Of a stretch of DNA of 64,000 nt, positions 15,670 to 27,777 are shown piece after piece (the first letter of the stretch is position 1; each line of letters opens with the position of its first letter). This DNA is from Sphingobium sp. WTD-1 (GTDB taxonomy: Bacteria > Pseudomonadota > Alphaproteobacteria > Sphingomonadales > Sphingomonadaceae), in the NCBI RefSeq assembly GCF_030128825.1, contig NZ_CP119127.1:3410001-3474000 (forward strand). The letters are read 5' to 3'. Position numbers and translations under genes: made by a program. The notes under the pieces are model-generated. The model had not been told where the DNA came from. It searched no databases and saw only the letters and a program-made list of their open reading frames with translations.

Positions 15670-16389
15670 TCAACCGACAGGGCCGGGTCGATCCGCAATA
15701 GCGCCGTCGCGTTGCCCCAATTGCCTGAGCATCGCTGCCGGCAGGTCCGCCGGCGCCTCCAGCAACGCCACCAGTGTCTGCAGGAAATGCTCGACGCTCG
15801 CCTCGCTGCCCCACATCGGATGCGCGCGGCTTTCGTCGGCCAGCGCGCGCTGCCGCGCCGACAGCACGGCGCTTAGGTAAGCCCCCATGAACACGAATCG
15901 CTGGTTCTGCAACGCCACCGGCAGGTCCGCCATCATGCCCCGCAGATGATCGAGGCATCGGCCATAGGCGTTGTTCCAGGCCGGATCGATCGCATCCAGC
16001 ATCATGTCGCGATGGGTCATGGCAAAGATGACGATGAACTGGACATAATGGCTGTCGGGCAGCGCCAGCACCGGCCGCACCAATATCTCCACCACCTCAC
16101 GGATCGTGCGCGGCCCACCCTGCGCCTCCAGCCCGTCGAGCGCCGCATTACGCTCCCGGTCCAGCGCCATCGCCCCGTCCATCACCAGCGCCCGGACCAG
16201 CGCCTCCTTCGATCCGAAATAATAGCTGACGGCACCGTGATTCTTCTGCCCCGCCGCCGCCGCAATCTCGCGCACGGTCACGCCATCGACGCCCTTTTCG
16301 GCGAACAGGCGCAACGCCACCTGCTTGATCTGCTCGGCAGCGGATCCGCGGGTGGCATCTTCGGCCTTGGCAAGTTGAAGTCTGACCAT
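15670..16389 (-). CDS. TetR/AcrR regulator heading the F420 operon (239 aa)
   Basis: One-domain DNA-binding repressor family. The helix-turn-helix lies at about residues 20-66 (IKQVALRLFAEKGVDG to GAVSYYFGSKEALVRALV); the C-terminal ligand domain is divergent. It is first in the minus-strand run to fbiC-npdG-cofE-cofD-cofC and divergent from the 16485 operon. A palindrome (16393-16409) begins four bases before its ATG. A minus-strand -35 TTGACG at 16424-16419, spaced 17 bases from a GAAATT -10, would place transcription start almost on the ATG, so its mRNA may be leaderless. Control of both divergent operons by an acyl-CoA or acid ligand is the likely role. Confidence 0.9.
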   Translation of the reverse strand: MVRLQLAKAEDATRGSAAEQIKQVALRLFAEKGVDGVTVREIAAAAGQKNHGAVSYYFGSKEALVRALVMDGAMALDRERNAALDGLEAQGGPRTIREVVEILVRPVLALPDSHYVQFIVIFAMTHRDMMLDAIDPAWNNAYGRCLDHLRGMMADLPVALQNQRFVFMGAYLSAVLSARQRALADESRAHPMWGSEASVEHFLQTLVALLEAPADLPAAMLRQLGQRDGAIADRPGPVG

Positions 16390-16392
16390 GAG

Positions 16393-16409
16393 TGCAATTT
16401 CTCATTGCA
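16393..16409. promoter_or_regulatory. perfect palindrome TGCAAT-N5-ATTGCA, candidate TetR operator
   Basis: TGCAAT at 16393-16398 and ATTGCA at 16404-16409 flank TTCTC. The site overlaps the -35 of the plus-strand promoter and the -10 of the minus-strand promoter of the divergent pair. Binding would block both the F420 operon and the ten-gene catabolic operon. Confidence 0.6.
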
Positions 16410-16433
16410 ATGATGGTTCGTCAAGTGCATTAT
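16405..16433 (+). promoter_or_regulatory. candidate promoter of the 16485-29236 operon
   Basis: TTGCAA at 16405-16410, 17-base spacer, CATTAT at 16428-16433; the -35 is the right arm of the palindrome. This gives a 5' leader of roughly 45 bases before the GTG start at 16485. Confidence 0.45.
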
Positions 16434-16484
16434 CCAATTGACCTAATCGACGGCTAACAGTCGAAAAAAGCGAGGGATGCCTAA

Positions 16485-17507
16485 GTGGAATCAGCGGTCG
16501 ACATCGAGTCGCTGGCGACGTGGATGACGGATCAGGGCCTTGGCTCCGGTCCGATCGACAACGTGACGCCGCTTGCCGGGGGGACGCAGAATATCCTGCT
16601 GCGCCTGACCCGCGACGGCCGCGACTATATCTTCCGCCGCCCGCCGGCGCACCCCCGCCCCAACAGCAATGAAACCATGCGGCGTGAGGCGCGGCTGCTG
16701 CGGGCGATCGCCGGCACCAATGTTCCCCATCCCGCGCTGATCGCCGATTGCGGCGACGAAAGCGTGCTGGGCGTCGCCTTCTACCTGATGGAGCCGGTCG
16801 ATGGCTTCAATCCGGTCGGCCAGCTGCCCATGCCCCATGCCGGGTCGCCCGCGATGCGCCACGCCATGGGCCTCGCCCTGGTTGACGGCATCGCCGCATT
16901 GGGCGCGCTCGATCATCAGGCGCTGGGCCTCGCCGATTTCGGCCGGCCCGACAATTTCCTCGGCCGCCAGGTCGATCGCTGGCGCAGCCAGCTTGCCGGC
17001 TATGGCGAATTTGCCGACTGGACCGGGCCGCAGGCGCTCCCCAGCGTCGACGCCATCGCCGCCTGGCTGGAACGGCACCGCCCGGCCGATTTTACCCCCG
17101 GCATCATGCATGGCGACTATCATCTCGCCAATGTCATGTACTGCCCCGACAGCGGCGATCTTGCCGCGATCATCGACTGGGAACTGGCAACGATCGGCGA
17201 TCCGCTGCTGGACCTGGGCTGGGTGCTGGCCACCTGGCCCGACGGCAGCGGCGCCAGCACCGTGTCGGTCACGCCATGGGAGGGTTTCCCGACGCCCGCT
17301 GAGCTGGTCGCACGCTATGGCGCCGGCTCCGCGCGCGATCTGTCAGCGGTCGACTGGTATCATGTCCTCGCCTGCTACAAGCTCGGCATCCTGCTGGAGG
17401 GCACCCATGCCCGCGCCTGTGCCGGCAAGGCGCCACGCGACACCGGCGACCGGCTCCACAGCCGCGCCATCCACCTTTTCGACCGCGCCCAGGCGCTGAT
17501 CCGCTGA
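16485..17507 (+). CDS. APH-type kinase, LvaA/ACAD10-11 kinase-like (340 aa)
   Basis: Aminoglycoside-phosphotransferase-fold kinase. The catalytic loop HGDYHLANVMY (Asp base, Asn metal ligand) and the metal motif IDWELATIGDPLLDLGW are intact. The N-terminal GGTQNILLRL and IFRRPP segments are the glycine-rich loop and Lys/Arg region typical of the kinase domain of ACAD10/ACAD11 and of LvaA, which phosphorylate the 4-hydroxyl of 4-hydroxyacyl-CoAs. Start is GTG 16485, nine bases after GAGG. The next genes encode an SDR and an ACAD10/11-type dehydrogenase, the known partners, so this assignment is better supported than antibiotic resistance. Confidence 0.83.
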   Translation: MESAVDIESLATWMTDQGLGSGPIDNVTPLAGGTQNILLRLTRDGRDYIFRRPPAHPRPNSNETMRREARLLRAIAGTNVPHPALIADCGDESVLGVAFYLMEPVDGFNPVGQLPMPHAGSPAMRHAMGLALVDGIAALGALDHQALGLADFGRPDNFLGRQVDRWRSQLAGYGEFADWTGPQALPSVDAIAAWLERHRPADFTPGIMHGDYHLANVMYCPDSGDLAAIIDWELATIGDPLLDLGWVLATWPDGSGASTVSVTPWEGFPTPAELVARYGAGSARDLSAVDWYHVLACYKLGILLEGTHARACAGKAPRDTGDRLHSRAIHLFDRAQALIR

Positions 17508-17508
17508 C

Positions 17509-18270
17509 ATGCAGGAAGGATGTTCCCCATTGGGCAATGAACTGGACTTCACCGGAAAGACGGTGCTGGTGGTCGGCGGATCGAGCGGCATCGGCAATGG
17601 CATGGCCCAGGCCTTTCTGAAGCGCGGCGCCCGCGTCCATGTCTGGGGCACCCGCGCCAGCGCCGCCGACTATGCTGGCGAGGAAGGCTCGGACCTCGAC
17701 AATATCGGCTATACCCAGGTCGACGTCAGCGATCCCGCCGCGATCGCCGCCGCGCCCGCGCCGTTCGATGCGCTGGACATCCTCATCCATTCGCAGGGCG
17801 CCGTCCTTTATCGCCGCCAGGAGTTCGAGGTCGACGGCTGGAACAAGGTGATGGCGGTCAATCTCGACTCCATCCTCCACATCTCCAATCGCTTCAAGGA
17901 TGCGCTGGCGGCCACGAAAGGCGCCGTCATCGTCGTCAGCTCGATCGGCGGGTTCAAGGCGACCTTCGGCAACCCCGCCTATGCCGCATCGAAGGCCGGC
18001 GCCGTCAATCTGGTCCGCGCGCTCGCCATCGCCTGGGCTGGCGAGGGCATCCGCGTCAACGGCATCGCCCCCAGCCTGGTCGATACCAAGATGACCAAGG
18101 TGACGATGGATAATGACGAGCGGCGCGACCGCGCGCTGTCGCGCATCCCGCTCGGCCGCTTCGGCTCGGTGGAGGAGATGGCCGGCGTCGCCCTGTTCCT
18201 CGCCTCCCCCCTCTCCACCTACATCTGCGGGCAGACGCTGATCGTGGACGGCGGCCTGACGCTGACCTGA
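17509..18270 (+). CDS. SDR oxidoreductase (253 aa)
   Basis: Classical short-chain dehydrogenase with [11 protein letters not shown] near residue 24, catalytic Ser in VVSSIGG and Tyr158/Lys162 in YAASKAG, ending in [16 protein letters not shown] 17509 abuts the kinase stop. An in-frame TTG at 17530, ten bases after AGGAAGGA, may be the true start and would give 246 residues beginning at GNELDF. In the analogous lva operon an SDR (LvaD) oxidises the 3-hydroxyacyl-CoA or reduces the 4-ketoacyl-CoA; a like role is inferred here from position only. Confidence 0.88.
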   Translation: MQEGCSPLGNELDFTGKTVLVVGGSSGIGNGMAQAFLKRGARVHVWGTRASAADYAGEEGSDLDNIGYTQVDVSDPAAIAAAPAPFDALDILIHSQGAVLYRRQEFEVDGWNKVMAVNLDSILHISNRFKDALAATKGAVIVVSSIGGFKATFGNPAYAASKAGAVNLVRALAIAWAGEGIRVNGIAPSLVDTKMTKVTMDNDERRDRALSRIPLGRFGSVEEMAGVALFLASPLSTYICGQTLIVDGGLTLT

Positions 18271-18314
18271 TCCCCCTGCCCGCCTTCGCCCCATTTCCCA
18301 AAAGGACCGATCGC

Positions 18315-19544
18315 ATGGATTTCGAATATTCCGACAAGGTGCAGGCGCTGCGGGCGCAGCTCACCGATTTCATGGACGCCCATGTCTATCCGATCGAGAA
18401 GGAACGGGATCATTTCCACCATGATCCCGCCCATCTGTGGCAGCGCTGGCCGGGCACCGAGACGATCAAGGCCAAGGCGAAGGAAGCGGGCCTGTGGAAC
18501 CTGTTCCTGCCGCATGAATATGGGGCATGGAGTCCGGGCCTCACCAACCTCGAATATGCGCCGCTGGCCGAACTGATGGGCCGGGTGATCGGATCGTCGG
18601 AATATTATAACTGCTCCGCGCCCGACACCGGCAATATGGAAGTGCTCGCCCGCTACGGTACGCCCGAGCAGCAGGAGAAGTGGCTGAAGCCCCTGCTCGC
18701 CGGCGATATCCGCTCCTGCTATGTCATGACTGAGCCGGGCGTCGCCTCGTCCGACGCCACCAATGTCGAAACGACGATCGTCGCGGATGGTGACGACTAT
18801 GTCATCAATGGCCGCAAATGGTGGATTTCGGGTGCGCTCGATCCGCTGACCAAAGTCTATATCCTGCTCGGCCGCACCCCCAATGCGGATCGGCCGCGCC
18901 ACCAGCAGCATTCGCAGATCCTGATCCCGGCCGATACGCCGGGGATAGAGATCGTCCGCCCGCTCGACGTGATGAACGCCGTCCATTCGCCCGGCGGCCA
19001 TGCCGAGATGGTCTTCAAGGATGTGCGCGTGCCCAGGGAAAATCTGATCCTGGGCGAAGGACGCGGGTTCGAGATCGCCCAGGGGCGCCTGGGGCCGGGC
19101 CGCATCCACCATTGCATGCGCCTCATCGGCCAGGCCCAGCGCGCACTCGAATATATGGCCCGCCGCGTCGACAGCCGTGTCGCCTTCGGCCGCAAGCTCG
19201 CCGATCAGGGCAGCATCCGCCAGGATATCGCCTTGTCCTTCTGCGAGATCGAGCAGGCCCGCCTGCTGACGCTCAAGGCCGCCGACGCGATGGACCGTCA
19301 TGGCAACAAGGTCGCCAAGGATCTGATCGCCGCGATCAAGATCGTCGCCCCGCGCATGACCCAGACGGTCGCCGACCGCGCGATGCAGGTGTTCGGCGGC
19401 ATCGGCATGGCCAGCGACTTCCCGCCCGCCGCCGCCTTCATGAATGCGCGCTACCTGCGCCTCGCCGACGGGCCGGACGAAGTCCACATGGCCCAGCTCG
19501 GCAAGCTCAAGATCGCCGAACTCAACGCATTGCCGCAACGCTGA
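18315..19544 (+). CDS. ACAD10/11-type acyl-CoA dehydrogenase, LvaC-like (409 aa)
   Basis: Acyl-CoA dehydrogenase fold of the ACAD10/ACAD11 branch. It carries [35 protein letters not shown] and a terminal LADGPDEVH in place of the usual YEGTSEIQ. This ADGPDEVH signature marks the branch that, in ACAD10/11 and LvaC, converts 4-phosphoryloxyacyl-CoA to a 2-enoyl-CoA and rehydrates it to the 3-hydroxyacyl-CoA instead of performing a net oxidation. Located two genes after the matching kinase. ATG 18315 follows AAAAGGA. The reaction is inferred from family and context. Confidence 0.88.
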   Translation: MDFEYSDKVQALRAQLTDFMDAHVYPIEKERDHFHHDPAHLWQRWPGTETIKAKAKEAGLWNLFLPHEYGAWSPGLTNLEYAPLAELMGRVIGSSEYYNCSAPDTGNMEVLARYGTPEQQEKWLKPLLAGDIRSCYVMTEPGVASSDATNVETTIVADGDDYVINGRKWWISGALDPLTKVYILLGRTPNADRPRHQQHSQILIPADTPGIEIVRPLDVMNAVHSPGGHAEMVFKDVRVPRENLILGEGRGFEIAQGRLGPGRIHHCMRLIGQAQRALEYMARRVDSRVAFGRKLADQGSIRQDIALSFCEIEQARLLTLKAADAMDRHGNKVAKDLIAAIKIVAPRMTQTVADRAMQVFGGIGMASDFPPAAAFMNARYLRLADGPDEVHMAQLGKLKIAELNALPQR

Positions 19545-19572
19545 GAGACGCAAGAGGGCGAAGGGAAGGATC

Positions 19573-20925
19573 ATGCTGATGACCAGCCAGGAAACAGCCC
19601 CGGACGGCCGCGCCCCCCAGCAACTGGGCACCGCCTGGTGGATGGTGGCGGTGCTGTTCGGCCTCTATGTCCTGTCCTGGGTCGATCGACTGATCGTGTC
19701 GATGCTGGTCACGCCGATCAAGGCGCATCTGCTGCTCAGCGATGTCCAGGTCAGCATGATCACCTCGACCTCCTTCGCCATCTTCTACGCCATTTTCGGC
19801 CTGCCGCTCGGCTGGGCGGCGGACCGTTATTCGCGCCGCTGGATCATCTTCGGCGGCGTCGCGCTCTGGGCCGTCGCCACTACGGCCTGCGGCTTCGCGC
19901 AAAGCTATGAGGCGCTGCTGGTCGGGCGCATCTTCGTCGGCGTGGGGGAAGCGGCGCTGCTGCCCGCCGCCTATTCGCTGATCGCCGACGCCTTTCCGCC
20001 GCGCCTGCTGACCCGCGCCACCTCCACCTTCCAGATGGCCGGCAAGGTCGGCTCTGCAACAGCATTTGCCCTTGGCGGCGTCGCCATCGCCTTCGCCGCC
20101 GCGCATAGCGGCATCCATATTCCCTTCCATGGCCCGGCCCAGCCCTGGCAGTTGGTGATGATGATGGTCGGCGTGCCCGGCCTGCTCATCGCCCTGCTGG
20201 TCTTCACCTTCCCCGAACCCGGCCGCCGCGGCGCGACCAGGGTCGCGCGCCCGGTCGCGGAAAAGGGCGCGATCGCCGGCTTCGTGCGCCAGAACTGGCG
20301 GCTGCTGGCGCTGATGCTGGTCGGCACATCCTGCCTCGCCATGTGCGGCTATTCGATGACCAACTGGGTGCCCGCCTATATCGAACGGCATTTTGGCTGG
20401 AAGCCGGTGCAATATGGCGTGGCGTTGAGCCTGATGAACATCGTTTCGGCCGTGTCGCTGGTGATCAACGGCTGGATCGTCGACCGCCTGTTCACGCGCG
20501 GCATGACGGACGCCCATCTGCGCTTCTACAGCTGGCTGATCCTCGGCTTCCTGCCGGTGATCGCCTATATGTTCTTCGCCACCAACGTCTATGTCTTCCT
20601 GGTCTGCTACTGCGTGGCGCAGTTCATCACCGTGCCCTTCATGGTCTATGTCTCCTCGATCATGGGGCTGATCGCGCCGGCGACGATCCGCGCGCGGATG
20701 CTGGCCTTCTTCCTGTTCGTCTTCACCATATTGGGCCTGGGCGCCGGCCCGGCGATCGTCGCCGCGCTCACCCAATATGTCTTCCGGTCGGAAGCCGCGC
20801 TGGGCCAGTCGCTGGCGGTGGTCGTCACCGCCTGTTCGGTCGTCGCCCTCCTCTCCTTCCGCATGGCCCTGCGCTACCTCGCCCCCACCATCGCCGCGCG
20901 TGCCGTCCACGCGCCGGCCGCCTGA
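19573..20925 (+). CDS. MFS transporter (450 aa)
   Basis: Inner-membrane major-facilitator permease with about 12 hydrophobic segments. Motif A appears as GLPLGWAADRYSRRW after TM2, and GRIFVGVGEAALLPAAY in TM4 resembles the spinster/anion-cation symporter families found in sphingomonad catabolic clusters. ATG 19573 follows AAGGGAAGGA at the right spacing; upstream in-frame codons run inside the dehydrogenase gene and are not used. It lies mid-operon, so uptake of the acid or alcohol degraded by this operon is likely. Confidence 0.88.
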   Translation: MLMTSQETAPDGRAPQQLGTAWWMVAVLFGLYVLSWVDRLIVSMLVTPIKAHLLLSDVQVSMITSTSFAIFYAIFGLPLGWAADRYSRRWIIFGGVALWAVATTACGFAQSYEALLVGRIFVGVGEAALLPAAYSLIADAFPPRLLTRATSTFQMAGKVGSATAFALGGVAIAFAAAHSGIHIPFHGPAQPWQLVMMMVGVPGLLIALLVFTFPEPGRRGATRVARPVAEKGAIAGFVRQNWRLLALMLVGTSCLAMCGYSMTNWVPAYIERHFGWKPVQYGVALSLMNIVSAVSLVINGWIVDRLFTRGMTDAHLRFYSWLILGFLPVIAYMFFATNVYVFLVCYCVAQFITVPFMVYVSSIMGLIAPATIRARMLAFFLFVFTILGLGAGPAIVAALTQYVFRSEAALGQSLAVVVTACSVVALLSFRMALRYLAPTIAARAVHAPAA

Positions 20926-20936
20926 AAGGACGCTGC

Positions 20937-22472
20937 ATGTCTCTCACCCTCCAGGCTGTCGCGCCCCACCGTCGCACCGACATGGCGCTGACGGACGAGC
21001 GTGTCTCGCTCGACTGGCTGCAACTGGATGATCTGCTCAACCGCGCTGCCAATGCCCTGAACGGCCTCGACCTGCACGAACGGCGCGTCGCCGTCTTCGC
21101 CCCCAACAGCGCGGAAACCGTGATCGCCTATGTCGCCTGTCTGGAGGCCGGCATTTCCAGCGTCCCGGTCAGCTTCCATCTCACCCCGTCAGAGGCCGCC
21201 TATATCCTCAAGGACAGCGGCGCCGTCGCCCTGCTGGTCGGCCCGGAAACGATGGAGGCGGGCCTCGCCGCCGCGGCCGAGGCCGGCGTCGCCACCGTCG
21301 TCGGCTGGCGCTGCCCCGATCGCGAAGGCCTGATCCATTGGGAAGCGTGGCTCGCCGCCGCCTCGACCGCCGAGCCTGACCCCAGCGTCGCGCCGCTGCC
21401 CCATCTCCATTATACCTCTGGCACCACCGGCCGGCCCAAGGCGACCGAGACCCCGCCGCAATATTTCCCGCGCGTCGCCACGGTTCAGGCGCTGGCGGAA
21501 ACCGTGCGCGCCCGCATCACCCCCTCGCCCGGCATCGCCGTCGGCCCGCTCTACCATACCGGCCCGCTCGGCATGGCGCGCAACGTCTTCGGCGGCATGA
21601 GCCTCATCACGGTCGAGCATTTCGACGCGGAAAAGGCGCTGGCGCTGATCGAGAAATATCGGGTCGCCGGCTCGGTCATGGTTCCCACCCATTTCCAGCG
21701 CATGCTCGCCCTGCCGGAAGAGGTGCGCGCAAAATATGACGTCTCCAGCATCCAGCGTCTCGCCCATACCGGCGCGGCCTGCCCGCGCGCCGTCAAGCAG
21801 GCGATGATCGACTGGTTCGGCCCGGTGCTGGTGGAGGCCTATGGCGGCACCGAGGCCGGCTCCACCACCTTCATCACCTCGTCCGAATGGCTGGAGCGTC
21901 CCGGATCGGTCGGCCGCGCCTTGGCCCCGTTCGAAACCGTCATCTATGGCGACGACGGCGCGGTGCTGGGCGCCAACGAGGTTGGCCAGGTCTATTTCCG
22001 CGACACCAGCGGCCATGGCATCGTCTATCGCGGCGACCCTGAAAAGACCGCCGCCGCCCATATCGCGCCCGGCATCTTCACCCTGGGCGAGATGGGCTAT
22101 GTCGATGACGCAGGCTATCTCTTCATCACCGATCGCGTGTCCGACATGATCGTGTCGGGCGGCGTCAACATCTATCCGGCGGAATCCGAACATGTGCTGC
22201 TGCGCCATCCCAAGGTGGCCGACATCGCCGTGGTCGCCGCCCCCAATGCGGAGATGGGCGAGGAAGCCCGCGCGCTGGTGATCCCGCGCGATCCGGCCGA
22301 TCCGCCGAGCGCCGAAGAGCTCAACGCCTTCTGCCGCGCCAGCCTCGCCGGCTATAAATGCCCGCGCGGCTACGAGATGGTCGATGATATCGGCCGCACC
22401 ATCATGGGCAAGGTCAACAAGAAGGCGCTGCGCCAGCGTTTCTGGACCTCCGACCGGACGATCGGGGGCTGA
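20937..22472 (+). CDS. AMP-dependent acyl-CoA ligase (511 aa)
   Basis: Activates a carboxylic acid to its CoA thioester with ATP. The ANL signature is clear: phosphate loop YTSGTTGRPKATE, YGGTEAG, the hinge DRVSDMIVSGGVNIYPAE, and the C-terminal Lys in IMGKVNKKAL. ATG 20937 lies six bases after AAGGA and 11 bases after the MFS stop. In this operon it would feed the kinase and dehydrogenase with CoA ester (LvaE-like position). The acid specificity is not readable. Confidence 0.9.
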   Translation: MSLTLQAVAPHRRTDMALTDERVSLDWLQLDDLLNRAANALNGLDLHERRVAVFAPNSAETVIAYVACLEAGISSVPVSFHLTPSEAAYILKDSGAVALLVGPETMEAGLAAAAEAGVATVVGWRCPDREGLIHWEAWLAAASTAEPDPSVAPLPHLHYTSGTTGRPKATETPPQYFPRVATVQALAETVRARITPSPGIAVGPLYHTGPLGMARNVFGGMSLITVEHFDAEKALALIEKYRVAGSVMVPTHFQRMLALPEEVRAKYDVSSIQRLAHTGAACPRAVKQAMIDWFGPVLVEAYGGTEAGSTTFITSSEWLERPGSVGRALAPFETVIYGDDGAVLGANEVGQVYFRDTSGHGIVYRGDPEKTAAAHIAPGIFTLGEMGYVDDAGYLFITDRVSDMIVSGGVNIYPAESEHVLLRHPKVADIAVVAAPNAEMGEEARALVIPRDPADPPSAEELNAFCRASLAGYKCPRGYEMVDDIGRTIMGKVNKKALRQRFWTSDRTIGG

Positions 22473-22477
22473 TCTTC

Positions 22478-24551
22478 ATGCGTCTTGCGTCCCTCACTCT
22501 GCCGCTTCTGGCCCTGCTCGCCGCCTGCGCGCCCTCCGGCCAGGCCCGGCGCGACGGCACCGACTGGCCCGGCTATGGCGGCATCGATGAAAATCACTAC
22601 AGCCCGCTGAAGGACATCAACGACCATAATGTCGGCCGGCTCGGCCTCGCCTGGTATCAGGATATCGACGGCGGCGGCTCCAGCCTGACCGCGCCGATCG
22701 CGGTCGACGGCATCCTCTATTATGCCTCGGGCTACAGCGTCGTCCACGCGGTCGACGCCACGACCGGCCATGAACTATGGACCTATGACCCGCAAAGCTG
22801 GAAGGTCGCCGACCAGAAGATGCGCGGCGCCTGGGGCAGTCGCGGCATCGCCTATGACAATGGCGCCGTCTATGTCGGCACGATCGACGGCCGGCTGATC
22901 GCCATCAATGCCCGCACCGGGCACAGGCTCTGGTCGACCCAGACCATCGGCAAGGATGACGAACGCTATATCAGCGGCGCCCCCTGGGTGTTCAACGGCA
23001 AGGTCTTGATCGGCCATGGCGGCGCCGATTTCGCGCCGATCCGCGGCTATGTCACCGCCTATGACCAGAAGACCGGCAAGCAGCTCTGGCGCTTCTACAC
23101 CGTGCCCGGCGACCCGAAGCTCGGCTTCGAGAACAAGGCGATGGCGATGGCCGCCAAGACCTGGACCGGCGAATGGTGGAAATATGGCGGCGGCGGCACC
23201 GCCTGGAACGCCATGGCCTATGACCCCAAATATAACCGCATCTATATCGGCGTCGGCAATGGCTCCCCCTGGAACCAGAAGATCCGCAGTCCGGGCGGCG
23301 GCGACAATCTCTTCCTCTGCTCGATCGTCGCGCTCGATGCCGACACCGGCGAATATGTCTGGCACTATCAGACCAATCCGGGCGAGACCTGGGACTTCAA
23401 CTCGGCGATGGACATGGAACTCGCCCGGCTGAAGATCGACGGAGAGGACCGCGACGTGCTGATGCACGCGCCCAAGAACGGCTTCTTCTACGTCATCGAC
23501 CGCGCCACCGGAAAGCTGATCTCCGCCCGCAACATCGTCCCGGTCAACTGGGCCCGCGGCATCGACGTGAAGAGCGGCCGGCCGATCGAGAACCCCGCCG
23601 CCCGCTATCCCGGCGGCAAGGCGGCGATCGTCTATCCCTCGCCCTTCGGCGCCCATAATATCGAGGCGATGTCCTTCAATCCGGGCAGCGGCCTCGTCTA
23701 TATCCCGACGATGGACCAGGGCCGCGTCTATATCGACCCGGCCGAGCCGCTCGCGGGCTGGAAGCATCTCGATGGCCAGCGCATCAGCGTCGGCACCGGC
23801 GCGCCGCCGCCCGGCGTCACGCCCGATCGCCCCGCCACCAGCTTCCTGCTCGCCTGGAACCCGGTGACGCAAAGCGAGGCCTGGCGCATCCCGATGCCCG
23901 GCCTGCGCGGCGGCGGCGGCACCGCTACCACGGCCGGCAACCTGCTGTTCCAGGGCAATGCCGGCGGCAAGTTCGTCGCCTATGCCGCCACCAGCGGCAA
24001 GCCGCTCTGGTCGTTCGATGCCCAGACCGCCGTGATGGCCCAGCCGATCAGCTATCGCGCGCGCGGCAAGCAATATGTGACGGTGATCGCCGGCTCCCGC
24101 TTCCCCAGCGCCATCGGCCTGCCGCGCGAATGGAATTACCGCACCCAGCAATGGCGCGTCCTGACCTTCGCCCTCGATGGCAAGGCCGTGCTGCCGAAAG
24201 TCGATCCCGTCGACATGCCGGTGATCGACGATCCCGCCTTCGCCGTCGATCCGGCCAGGGCCGCGATCGGCGCCACCGTCTTTGGCCAGCGCTGCTCCAT
24301 CTGTCATGGCGCCAACGCCGTGTCGGGCGGCGCCGCGCCGGACCTGCTCCAGTCGGGCGTCCCGCTCGACACCGCCAGCATGAAGGATGTGCTGCACAAT
24401 GGCATCCTGCGCGAACGGGGCATGCCGCGCTTCCAGGAACTGACCGACGAAGAGATCGTCGGGCTCCAGCATTATTTCCGCCAACGCGCCCGTCAGGTGC
24501 TGGCCGCGCAATCCGCCGGCCAGCCGGGCGCCCAAACGCACAGAGGCTTGA

Positions 24552-24565
<14 letters not shown>
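22478..24565 (+). CDS. PQQ-dependent alcohol dehydrogenase with C-terminal heme c (695 aa)
   Basis: Periplasmic quinohemoprotein oxidising an alcohol or aldehyde and passing electrons to heme c. A signal with lipobox-like LLALLAAC suggests lipid anchoring at Cys17. WPGYGGIDENHYSPL begins the beta-propeller, with repeated W-docking blades (ATTGHELWTYD, QKTGKQLWRFY). ETWDFNSAMD holds the likely catalytic Asp; CSICHG in the C-terminus binds heme. The vicinal Cys-Cys found over PQQ in methanol dehydrogenase is absent (GAWGSRGIAY). Its 3' end overlaps the next gene by 14 bases. It fits primary oxidation of an alcohol substrate to the acid used by the ligase. Confidence 0.92.
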
Positions 24566-26623
<2,058 letters not shown>

Positions 26624-26627
<4 letters not shown>

Positions 26628-27775
26628 TGAAGGGCAATAAAATCGCCATCACCGGCATTGGCGAAACCGCGTTCCTGCGCAAGGGCGAGGAAACGGTGAT
26701 GCAGATGATGACCCGCGCCAGCCTGGCCGCGATCGCCGATGCGGGCCTCACCCCCGCCGATATCGACGGCCATGTCAGCAACAAATATGTTGGTCACCCG
26801 TCGGAGGAGGTCGCCCATGCAATCGGCGCCGCGACCCGGCGCTTCACCGCCGTCGCCGACACGGCGGGCGGCACCGCCACCACCGGCGACGCGCTGCGGC
26901 TGGCGCAGTTGGCGATCGAGGCCGGGCTCGCCCGCCATGTCCTCGTCCCCTATGCCATCCGCTCGACCAAGCCGGGCGGCGTCTACGGCTTCCACGCGCG
27001 CGAGCCGCAAAAGGCCGGGCTGGAAATGCCCGCCGGCTTCTTCGGCCAGCCCACCTATTTCGCCACCATGGCCAATCGCTACGCCCATGAATTCGGCATG
27101 AGCGAGGCGGAACTGGCCTCCGTCTCGATGACATACCGTGCCTGGGCGGCGCTGACGCCCAGCGCGCAGAAGCGCGATCCGATGGACCTCGACGCCTATC
27201 GCCAGACGCCGATGATCTCGACCCCGCTGCGCGTCGCCGACTGCTGCCTCACCACCGATGGCGGCGGCGCCTATGTGGTGAGCGCGGTGGAGGCCGCCCG
27301 CGACCTCCCCCATCCGGTGATATCGGTGCAGGGCGTCGGCATCGGCTACAATAATTACCCCCATGGCGTGCTGTTCACGCAGAAACCCTGCACCTTCGAC
27401 TATCCCGGCTGGGACTCGGCGGCGCAGGCCTATGCCATGGCCGGCGTCGACCCCAAAGATCTGAACCTCGCGCAGGTCTATGACGGCTTCTCCATCTCGG
27501 CGATCGTCCAGACCGAGATGCTGGGCCTGTGCGATCGCGGCGAAGGCGCGCGCTTCTACGCCGCCGGCCATGCGAAACCGGGTGGCCGGATGCCGGTCAA
27601 CACCAGCGGCGGCCATATGTCGGGCGGCTATGTCCCCGGCATCAACCTGCTGATCGAGGCCGTGCGCCAGCTGCGCGGGCAGGAGGGCGACCGCCAGGTG
27701 CCCAACGCCCGCCTCTGCGCGGTCGCGGGCCTGGGCGGCAATAATCATTCCACCACCATCCTTGCGAGGGACTGA
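26624..27775 (+). CDS. thiolase-fold lipid-transfer protein, Ltp2-like aldolase candidate (383 aa)
   Basis: SCP-x/Ltp-type thiolase fold. Where a thiolase has its nucleophilic Cys in a CxSG block, this protein reads ADTAGGTATTGDALRLA, with no Cys. The SGGHMSGGYVPG segment retains a His. Lack of the nucleophile and an immediately following DUF35 gene match the Ltp2-type retro-aldolases of steroid side-chain degradation, which split 3-hydroxyacyl-CoAs with a tertiary alcohol into a ketone plus a short acyl-CoA. Overlaps the preceding gene as ATGA. A true thiolase role cannot be excluded without modelling, but seems less likely. Confidence 0.75.
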
Positions 27776-27777
27776 CC

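Noticed and set aside
16485-17507. Aminoglycoside resistance kinase
   Set aside because: The fold is APH-like, but the neighbouring ACAD10/11-type dehydrogenase and SDR identify the acyl-CoA metabolic branch.
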